A DNA stretch of 10,615 nucleotides from Calditrichota bacterium (GTDB lineage Bacteria > Calditrichota > Calditrichia > RBG-13-44-9), in NCBI GenBank assembly GCA_024276455.1, contig JAJRXE010000066.1, positions 1 through 10,615 on the forward strand, written 5' to 3'. The notes under the pieces are model-generated. The model was not told the origin of the DNA. It worked only from the letters and a program-made list of their open reading frames with translations, and searched no databases. The position numbers and the translations under genes are program-made. Positions within the stretch are counted from its first letter, which is position 1. Every line of letters starts with the position of its first letter. Below, piece after piece: positions 5,775-10,615 of the stretch.

Positions 5775-7373
5775 ATGGATCGTCGGCAATTTTTCTGGCA
5801 TTTTTCGTTTCTGGGTGTGCTGGCCCTGAAGTTTCAGAAAGCCCTCGCGTCCATCATTCCCGATGCTTTTCTGGCCGCCCTGCCGCTTCCCCAAAAAGAA
5901 TCGCTGACGATTTATGCCGGACCTGCACGGGTAATGAACGTTCCCCTGTTCTGGAAAGGCGGTGTGGCTTATTTTTCCCTGAAAGGTTTCGCGGAGGTTT
6001 TGCAGTATCGAACCTACCTGAACGAGGACAAGCGTAAGGTGGTGCTTTACCTGCCGGCGAATCGCATGGTGGTGGCGGCCAATAACGCTTATGTTTTGAT
6101 TGATGAGCAAATCTTTCAGATGCCTGCACCGGCCATCTGGTACCGCGGCGGCGTCTGGGTGCCAGCCAAGTATTTTCTCTCCCTCTTTTCCCGCAAAACG
6201 TCGCTGGAGTGCCGTTACGACCGGGCAAACCAGACCGTTTACATCACCCAGTCCGACGTGAACATTACCGAAGTGGAAATCACCGAAAAGACCAACGGGA
6301 CGGTGATTCGAATCCACGTCACCCGGGATTTTGATCGTAACGACATTACAGCGGACATGCGTTATGGCTGGTTGCATGTCGATTTTTATGGCGGGAAGGC
6401 CGATGCGGCGACCATTCAGAAGGCGAAAGGTGCCGGATTGGTGCGGCGGGTGAAAGTCTTCCAGTTTCCCGAATTGTCCAGTCTGGCTTTCCTGTTACGG
6501 CAAAAACCGCTGCACATCGAGATTCTGCCCAAACCGGATCGCAAGGAAGTGTTAGTAGTGTTACGAACCAGGGAAAACGTTTCCGAAGACGAATTGGCGG
6601 AGTTACGCGAAGAAAAATCCCAGGAGCCTTCCGACAGCATTAAAAAACAGTTAGAAGAGGAGCGGCGCAAGTGGTTGATTGATCGGGTGGTGATCGACGC
6701 CGGGCACGGCGGAAGGGACCCCGGAACGATTGGAGTGGACAAGACCTACGAAAAAGACATCGTACTGGCCATCAGTTTGAAGTTAGGGCGGATTATTGAA
6801 AAAGAAATGCCGGATGTGAAGGTGATTTACACCCGTAAAACGGACACGTTTTTACCCCTGCGTCGTCGCACCGAAATCGCCAACGAGAAAAACGGCAAGG
6901 TGTTCATCAGCATTCACGCCAATTGGGCGCCCAAACGCCGCATTTCCGGGTTTGAGACCTACCTGCTGGGACCCGAAAAAGGTGAAATGGCCCGCGAGGT
7001 GGTGCTGAAGGAAAACTCGGTGATTAATTTCGAGGACGAATCGGCCCGCAAGGAGTACCAGGGGATTAATCGCATTTTAGCCACCCTGGCGCAAAATGCC
7101 TTCATGCGGCACAGCGAGTACCTGGCTTCGCTGGTGCAAAAGAATCTGGACCGCCAGTTGCACAGCCTGGGAATTCCCAATCGAGGAGTAAAACAGGCGC
7201 CCTTCTGGGTGATGGTAGGCGCCACCATGCCGAGTATTCTGGTAGAAACCGGCTTTGTGTCCAATCCCTACAACCTGAAAATTTTGAAAACGGCCGCTTA
7301 TCAGTACAAAATTGCCCGAGGAATCTTCGAGGGGCTGAAGCAGTTTAAACACGATTACGAGAATGCCATTTGA
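5775..7373 (+). CDS. N-acetylmuramoyl-L-alanine amidase (Amidase_3), Tat-exported
   Basis: The protein has 532 residues. The N-terminus MDRRQFFWHF followed by a hydrophobic stretch and KALAS looks like a twin-arginine (Tat) signal with cleavage after ALA, near residue 26. E. coli AmiA and AmiC also use Tat. Residues ~45-160 resemble the copper amine oxidase N-like fold seen in bacterial surface proteins, ~165-265 look like an AMIN targeting domain, ~272-300 are charged and probably coiled, and ~303-525 are the zinc amidase domain. Expected zinc ligands are H311 (DAGHGG), E326 (TYEKD) and H381 (SIHANW); E491 (LVETGFVSN) is the catalytic glutamate. It would cut the bond between MurNAc and the stem peptide in the periplasm, for example at division. 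ATG 5775 is the only in-frame start after TAA 5754, yet no Shine-Dalgarno site lies close to it. murI follows at once. Confidence 0.92.
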   Translation: MDRRQFFWHFSFLGVLALKFQKALASIIPDAFLAALPLPQKESLTIYAGPARVMNVPLFWKGGVAYFSLKGFAEVLQYRTYLNEDKRKVVLYLPANRMVVAANNAYVLIDEQIFQMPAPAIWYRGGVWVPAKYFLSLFSRKTSLECRYDRANQTVYITQSDVNITEVEITEKTNGTVIRIHVTRDFDRNDITADMRYGWLHVDFYGGKADAATIQKAKGAGLVRRVKVFQFPELSSLAFLLRQKPLHIEILPKPDRKEVLVVLRTRENVSEDELAELREEKSQEPSDSIKKQLEEERRKWLIDRVVIDAGHGGRDPGTIGVDKTYEKDIVLAISLKLGRIIEKEMPDVKVIYTRKTDTFLPLRRRTEIANEKNGKVFISIHANWAPKRRISGFETYLLGPEKGEMAREVVLKENSVINFEDESARKEYQGINRILATLAQNAFMRHSEYLASLVQKNLDRQLHSLGIPNRGVKQAPFWVMVGATMPSILVETGFVSNPYNLKILKTAAYQYKIARGIFEGLKQFKHDYENAI

Positions 7374-7378
7374 GGGAG
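7374..7378 (+). promoter_or_regulatory. Ribosome-binding site that decides the murI start
   Basis: GGGAG directly follows the amidase TGA (7371-7373) and lies 5 bases before GTG 7384. The alternative in-frame ATG 7363, inside the amidase end, has no comparable site. This favours GTG 7384. Confidence 0.6.
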
Positions 7379-7383
7379 CACCG

Positions 7384-8280
7384 GTGAAACGCAGCGAGAA
7401 CCAAACAGCGAGATACGACGATCGACCCATCGGGGTGTTTGATTCCGGAGTGGGCGGTTTAACGGTGGTCAAGCAGCTCATGAAGCGTTTGCCGCAGGAG
7501 AGCATCATCTATTTCGGAGACACCGCCCGAATTCCCTACGGTACCAAGTCCGAGAAAATCGTCCGCCGCTTTGCTCTGGAAGATTCCTTCTTCCTGCTGG
7601 ACAAAGGGGTGAAAGCCATTGTGGTGGCCTGTAATACGGCATCCGCCAATGCCATTCCCCTGCTGGAGAAGGTGCTGCCGGTGCCGGTGACCGGGGTGAT
7701 TCATCCCGGGGCGGAAGCGGCTGTGCAGCGCACCCGCAACGGCAAAATTGGGGTCATCGGAACGGCAGCCACCATTCGCAGTAGCACCTACCGCAAGGAA
7801 ATTTTGCGCTTGCAGGACGGGTTGCAGATTGTTTCCCAGGCCTGTCCGCTGTTTGTGCCCCTGGTGGAAGAGGGCTGGATTGAGGACGAGGCCACTTACC
7901 TGATTGCCCGGCGCTACCTCCAGCCCATGATCGACAACGGGGTGGACACCCTGATTTTAGGTTGCACCCATTACCCGCTGCTGAAAAATGTGATTCAGAA
8001 GATTGTGGGACCGCAGGTGAACCTGGTGGACAGCGGCGTGGAGACCGCCCGGGTGGTGGAAGAGTTGCTGGGTGAGCATCATCTGTTCGCTCGCCCGGAT
8101 CATTTGCCGGATCACCAGTTCTTTTTAAGTGATTTGCCCTACAAATTTCAGGAAATTGCAGAACGGTTCCTGGAACAGAGCATTCCCCATGTGCAGACGG
8201 TGAACTTCGAGCAGTTCTTGATGGAAAAGGGAGAAACTTTCTGGAAGGCCTACGAAGAGGAATTGGCAGCTTTTATTTAG
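7384..8280 (+). CDS. murI: Glutamate racemase
   Basis: From GTG 7384 the protein has 298 residues; an in-frame ATG at 7363 would add seven. All hallmark motifs are present (GTG numbering): FDSGVGGLTV with D20-S21, YFGDTARIPYG, VVACNTASA with catalytic C83, and LGCTHYPLL with catalytic C194 and H196. The two cysteines interconvert L- and D-glutamate without cofactor, giving D-Glu for peptidoglycan stem peptides in the cytoplasm. It starts 10 bases after the amidase stop, so the two are surely co-transcribed, joining a peptidoglycan-cutting and a peptidoglycan-building enzyme. The ~20 residues before the DSG motif are polar and slightly longer than usual, consistent with some start uncertainty. 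Confidence 0.95.
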   Translation: MKRSENQTARYDDRPIGVFDSGVGGLTVVKQLMKRLPQESIIYFGDTARIPYGTKSEKIVRRFALEDSFFLLDKGVKAIVVACNTASANAIPLLEKVLPVPVTGVIHPGAEAAVQRTRNGKIGVIGTAATIRSSTYRKEILRLQDGLQIVSQACPLFVPLVEEGWIEDEATYLIARRYLQPMIDNGVDTLILGCTHYPLLKNVIQKIVGPQVNLVDSGVETARVVEELLGEHHLFARPDHLPDHQFFLSDLPYKFQEIAERFLEQSIPHVQTVNFEQFLMEKGETFWKAYEEELAAFI

Positions 8281-8317
8281 TGGGTGGAAGGTGAGGGAAC
8301 AAATTCGAAGCACTGAG

Positions 8318-8343
8318 ATTAAAAAAACACGTCCTTTTTTAAT
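8318..8343 (+). repeat. AT-rich perfect inverted repeat just upstream of the porQ ribosome-binding site
   Basis: ATTAAAAAA (8318-8326) and TTTTTTAAT (8335-8343) are perfect 9-bp arms around ACACGTCC. The repeat lies 37 bases after murI and ends two bases before GAGAGG, the Shine-Dalgarno region for porQ. It could be a weak terminator that reduces read-through or a hairpin that affects porQ translation. The pairing is weak because all arm pairs are A-T. Confidence 0.35.
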
Positions 8344-8355
8344 AGAGAGGGAAGC

Positions 8356-9309
8356 ATGAAGATGTTCAGGTTGCTGATGCTGTTGATGGTTCTGATGTTG
8401 TTCAATGGGGTGCCGGCCCAGTCTGCCGGAACCACCAGTTTCGAGTTTTTACGCACTCAATACAGTCCGCGGGGGGCGGCACTAGGGGGGAACCTTCTGG
8501 CGGTGAAAGAGGACGTCAACGCGGCCCTGTACAATCCCGCCAGCCTCTCCGGGTTTACGGAGCGGCAGTGGAGCGTCAATTACGTGGATCACCTGCTGGA
8601 CTTTAAAGGCGGCTACCTGGCTTACACCCAGCCGGTGAAAAAACTGGGTACTCTGTCCGGCAGCATCATTTATTTCAACTACGGCACGTTTGAAGAAACC
8701 AACGAATTTGGGGATCGCACCGGCAACACCTTCTCGGCCGCCGAGATGGCGCTCAGTGTGGGTCTGAGCAATACTCTGGGGGAAGGATTCGATTACGGAC
8801 TGAGCGCGAAGTTTATTTATTCCTCTATCGAAAAGTACAATGCCTCGGCGGTGGCAATGGATGCCGGTTTAATGTACACTTCCGAGAAACTGGACGGATT
8901 GAGAATCGGGATCTCGTTACTCAATCTGGGAGCAACGCTTGACAATTACACCAGTCAGAAGGAGAAACTTCCCCTGATGTTGCAGGTGGGTTTTGCCAAG
9001 CGACTGGCTCACCTGCCCCTGGTGCTTTCGGGAAGTTTTCAGGACCTGGCCGCTTCGGAGGAGGATTTCTGGAACCGCTTTAAGCGGTTCTCCCTGGGCG
9101 GGGAATTCGATGTGAGCGAGAAAGTGAAACTGCGCCTGGGGTATATGAACGAGGTGAATCAGAGTGTCAAGCCCCTGAGCCGCAATATTTTTGGGGGGAT
9201 TTCGGCGGGATTGGGGATCTACTGGCGAAAATTCCGGCTGGATTACGCCTATTCTTCCTTCGGAGAACTGGGCAGCCAGAATCGCCTGGGAATTACCGGG
9301 ACCTTTTAA
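8356..9309 (+). CDS. porQ: Type IX secretion system outer-membrane protein PorQ
   Basis: This 317-residue protein starts at ATG 8356 with GAGAGG (8345-8350) 5 bases upstream. It opens with a Sec signal peptide: MKMFR, a Leu/Met-rich hydrophobic core, then VPAQSAG. The mature start, FEFLRTQYSPRGAALGG with DVNAALYNPASLSG, is the PorQ/PorV family signature, and alternating amphipathic strands to the end (LGITGTF, terminal Phe) fit an outer-membrane beta-barrel of the FadL-like kind. In Bacteroidetes PorQ works with PorU, PorV and PorZ in the attachment complex that processes T9SS cargo at the cell surface. Here it follows murI after 75 bases on the same strand, probably in the same operon. The two T9SS-tagged proteins elsewhere in the window would be suitable clients. 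The alternative is a generic PorV/PorQ-family protein. Confidence 0.82.
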   Translation: MKMFRLLMLLMVLMLFNGVPAQSAGTTSFEFLRTQYSPRGAALGGNLLAVKEDVNAALYNPASLSGFTERQWSVNYVDHLLDFKGGYLAYTQPVKKLGTLSGSIIYFNYGTFEETNEFGDRTGNTFSAAEMALSVGLSNTLGEGFDYGLSAKFIYSSIEKYNASAVAMDAGLMYTSEKLDGLRIGISLLNLGATLDNYTSQKEKLPLMLQVGFAKRLAHLPLVLSGSFQDLAASEEDFWNRFKRFSLGGEFDVSEKVKLRLGYMNEVNQSVKPLSRNIFGGISAGLGIYWRKFRLDYAYSSFGELGSQNRLGITGTF

Positions 9310-9316
9310 TATTTGC

Positions 9317-9339
9317 AGGACAACCATCCTGGATGTTCT
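9317..9339 (+). terminator. Imperfect hairpin after porQ, possible weak terminator
   Basis: AGGACAACCA (9317-9326) and TGGATGTTCT (9330-9339) pair over 10 positions with one G-T and one mismatch around a TCC loop, 7 bases after the porQ stop. There is no T-run after it, so its role as terminator is doubtful. The rest of the 150-bp gap to dut shows nothing clear. Confidence 0.25.
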
Positions 9340-9459
9340 AAGCATTCTTCCCATAAACAATTAGTGTATTAAAATTGGTTAAGCAGGGATGCCTGACCTA
9401 CTTTCTTTGACCGGTCGTTTTTCTCCCCTTCACCGTTTCTCCGCTTCTCCCTTCCGGGT

Positions 9460-9927
9460 TTACCGGGTGCCGGTGGAACCGAATCCTCCCCGGGTCCGTC
9501 CGGCGAAATCGGGGCGATCCTGTTCTTCCCACTCGATTTGGGGGAATTCGTTTTTCTCGAAAATGATCTGGGCAATCCGGGTGCCTTTTTCAATAACCAG
9601 CGGCTCGTCCAGACGGGGATCGCGAGGGTTGTAGTGCCGGACCAGAGCAATCCGCACCTCGTCCTCCGGTCCGCAGTAATCCTCATCGATGATGCCCACG
9701 TCGTTGGCCAGACTCACCCCGTTTTTCACCGCGAATCCGCTGCGGATGAAAATTTTGAAAAAATATCCGGGTGGCGCTTCGATGATGAGTCCGGTGGGAA
9801 CCAGCTTCACCTCCCCGGGGTAAAGCTCCACCGTTTCGGCGGCGTACACGTCCAGTCCCACCGAGCGGGGAGTTTTTCTTTCCGGCAGAGGAACGGATTT
9901 ATCTTTGCGGTAGATGCGGATTTTCAT
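9460..9927 (-). CDS. dut: dUTP diphosphatase (dUTPase)
   Basis: This 155-residue protein contains the five trimeric dUTPase motifs in order: PRSVGLDVYA (20-29), RSGFAVKNG (62-70), VGIIDEDYCG (77-86) with the catalytic Asp at D81, GTRIAQIIF (115-123), and RGGFGSTG (146-153), whose Phe stacks on uracil. It hydrolyses dUTP to dUMP and pyrophosphate, keeping uracil out of DNA and feeding thymidylate synthesis. The length is usual for the family. Motif III is followed by PEDE and, after the next strand, by a loop HYNPRDPRLDEP, making this stretch a few residues longer than in the E. coli enzyme. It is a single gene, convergent with porQ, with a promoter-like site upstream. Only AAAAAAGG, about 10 bases before the ATG, serves as ribosome-binding site. 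Confidence 0.94.
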   Translation of the reverse strand: MKIRIYRKDKSVPLPERKTPRSVGLDVYAAETVELYPGEVKLVPTGLIIEAPPGYFFKIFIRSGFAVKNGVSLANDVGIIDEDYCGPEDEVRIALVRHYNPRDPRLDEPLVIEKGTRIAQIIFEKNEFPQIEWEEQDRPDFAGRTRGGFGSTGTR

Positions 9928-9950
9928 GTCGGGCAGCCTTTTTTGGGAGG

Positions 9951-9980
9951 AATATAGGCAGGGGAGGGGTCGGTTTTCAA
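9951..9980 (-). promoter_or_regulatory. Sigma70-like promoter for dut
   Basis: On the minus strand, TTGAAA (9980-9975) and TATATT (9956-9951) are 18 bp apart in otherwise GC-rich sequence. Initiation near 9944 would give a leader of about 17-20 nt. The palindrome array begins 23 bp upstream of the -35 box. Confidence 0.45.
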
Positions 9981-10002
9981 ACCCTTTTTCAGCTGGGGAG
10001 GG

Positions 10003-10077
10003 AAGGGCCTTAAGGCCCTTTCCCTCAAAGGGCTTTAAAGCCCTTCCAGCGTAAGGCCGTTAACGGCCTTCCAGCCC
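10003..10077. repeat. Tandem array of three 18-bp perfect palindromes at 25-bp period
   Basis: Three perfect palindromes lie in a row: AAGGGCCTTAAGGCCCTT (10003-10020), AAGGGCTTTAAAGCCCTT (10028-10045) and AAGGCCGTTAACGGCCTT (10053-10070). Their centres are at 10011.5, 10036.5 and 10061.5, exactly 25 bp apart, with 7-bp linkers TCCCTCA, CCAGCGT and CCAGCCC. The consensus is AAGGSCNTTAANGSCCTT. The units differ at arm positions 5 and 7, and each change is mirrored on the other arm. The first unit can extend through GAGGG/CCCTC (9998-10026) with one bulged base. The array lies between the divergent dut and phosphorylase-like genes. As RNA each unit could fold into a 7-bp stem with a UUAA loop; as DNA each is a dyad site. 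The function is unknown. Confidence 0.9.
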
Positions 10078-10102
10078 CCGCTTGGAATTCCCCAAAAATC
10101 TC

Positions 10103-10132
10103 TTGCCCCGCTGCCTGAATGCATCCCATATT
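10103..10132 (+). promoter_or_regulatory. Weak promoter candidate for the phosphorylase-like gene
   Basis: TTGCCC (10103-10108) and CATATT (10127-10132) are 18 bp apart, about 30 bases before ATG 10161. The match is poor and is offered only because it lies in the right place, downstream of the palindrome array. Confidence 0.2.
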
Positions 10133-10160
10133 ATTCCAAAAGTGAATCGCCGGAGAGGAA

Positions 10161-10615
10161 ATGCCATCCGATTTGTTAGACATTCCTGCTTTTTGCCAGC
10201 CCTTGCTGCTGGTCACCGCCCTGCCGTTTGAAACCCGGGTGTTTGTGCAGTCCGAGAACCACTGGTGGGAAGAAAAGAGGGCAGGCATACGCATTTACCG
10301 CCATCCTGAAAAAAAGGTAGTACTTTTCCAGACCGGGATGGGATTTCGCCGGGGACGGGAACATTTTCGGCACCTGCTGAAAACCTTGCAGCCGGCGCTG
10401 GTGGTCAACCTTGGAATTGCCGGCGGGCTGGATTTGAACACGGAATTGTTCACTGCCTTTCTTGTCAGGGAAGTTTGCTCCGAGAGGGGTAAGTGTATCG
10501 ACTTACATTCCCGATTACCGGAACCGTTTCGCACCGAACAAAGACCGTTCGTCCACGCACGCTTGCTTACCGTCTCCGAGGCAGTGCTGGAGAATTCCCG
10601 CCGGGAAGCGTTTTA
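10161..10615 (+). CDS. Nucleoside phosphorylase/nucleosidase superfamily protein (3' end cut off)
   Basis: ATG 10161 has GGAG (10152-10155) 5 bases upstream and opens a frame that stays open for 151 codons to the right edge. The start LLLVTALPFETRVF (15-28), the strand-loop VVLFQTGMGFRRG (53-65) and PALVVNLGIAGGLD (78-91) are the fold markers of the PNP/UDP phosphorylase family (COG0775-like), which includes methylthioadenosine/SAH nucleosidase, futalosine hydrolase and the hopanoid-associated phosphorylases. TGMG and GIAGG are the loops that usually line the phosphate/ribose pocket, and E24 sits where these nucleosidases have a substrate-binding Glu. It would split a nucleoside at the glycosidic bond. 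The part that tells the subfamilies apart is beyond the window, so no specific substrate is given. Confidence 0.75.
   Translation, partial: MPSDLLDIPAFCQPLLLVTALPFETRVFVQSENHWWEEKRAGIRIYRHPEKKVVLFQTGMGFRRGREHFRHLLKTLQPALVVNLGIAGGLDLNTELFTAFLVREVCSERGKCIDLHSRLPEPFRTEQRPFVHARLLTVSEAVLENSRREAF

Noticed and set aside
5723..6037. Plus frame 2 with a lipobox-like stretch (FFVSGC) overlapping the amidase start
   Set aside because: It starts at TTG without a ribosome-binding site and runs into Arg/Ser/Pro-rich sequence out of frame with the amidase. The amidase has its own Tat-like signal, so a frameshift is not needed.
7363..7383. ATG 7363 as the murI start
   Set aside because: It overlaps the amidase end by 11 bases and lacks a clear ribosome-binding site, whereas GTG 7384 has GGGAG at 5 bases. 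It is kept only as an alternative.
9404..9415. TTCTTTGACCGG present both here and at 3106-3117
   Set aside because: A 12-base repeat is expected by chance a few times in a 10-kb window, and the flanks do not match.
9460..9957. Plus-strand frames opposite dut
   Set aside because: The minus frame has all five dUTPase motifs; the plus frames are shadows without a recognisable domain.
10003..10077. Reading the palindrome array as a CRISPR
   Set aside because: Linkers are only 7 bp, the repeated units are perfect palindromes that differ from each other, and no cas genes are present.
10025..10534. Minus-strand frames opposite the right-edge gene
   Set aside because: The plus frame from ATG 10161 has a ribosome-binding site and nucleoside-phosphorylase fold motifs and runs off the edge. 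The minus frames show no family features.

Overview
The window looks like a chromosomal stretch of a Gram-negative bacterium of the Fibrobacteres-Chlorobi-Bacteroidetes (FCB) superphylum, probably one of its non-Bacteroidetes branches such as Calditrichota, KSB1 or Ignavibacteria. The reasons are two proteins ending in a 'YPNPFN' type IX secretion (T9SS) C-terminal sorting domain and a PorQ-type outer-membrane protein. Shine-Dalgarno sites are clear before most genes, unlike typical Bacteroidetes. The exact lineage cannot be resolved from the sequence. No tRNA, rRNA, insertion sequence or CRISPR array was seen.

Layout, left to right. (1) 3-3062, plus: two tandem, related, secreted FG-GAP/VCBS-repeat proteins with T9SS sorting domains. 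The first is cut by the window edge and is followed by a good intrinsic terminator. (2) 3063-3249: a convergent gap with three hairpin-capable inverted repeats. (3) 5462-3250, minus: a two-gene operon in which a glutaryl-CoA dehydrogenase is followed, through an ATGA stop/start overlap, by an RpfG-type REC-HD-GYP response regulator predicted to degrade c-di-GMP. (4) 5463-5774: a divergent, AT-rich regulatory gap with one promoter-like site per direction and a possible 50-codon cationic small ORF. (5) 5775-9309, plus: a probable operon of a Tat-exported N-acetylmuramoyl-L-alanine amidase, glutamate racemase (murI) and PorQ. (6) 9927-9460, minus: dUTPase (dut). (7) 9928-10160: a divergent gap with a promoter-like site for dut and a striking array of three 18-bp perfect palindromes spaced exactly 25 bp apart. 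(8) 10161 to the right edge, plus: the N-terminal part of a nucleoside phosphorylase/nucleosidase-like protein.

How the genes fit together. The amidase-murI-porQ cluster concerns the cell envelope: peptidoglycan cleavage, D-glutamate supply and T9SS surface attachment. The two cargo-like proteins at the left edge would be clients of that secretion system. The dehydrogenase/HD-GYP pair ties acyl-CoA catabolism to a c-di-GMP output through translational coupling. dut and the phosphorylase-like gene are nucleotide-metabolism genes that diverge from the palindrome array.

The most unusual structure is that array at 10003-10077. Its three units differ in sequence, but every difference is matched on the opposite arm, so the dyad symmetry is kept while the sequence drifts. 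The rest of the window is mostly ordinary, well-recognised genes.
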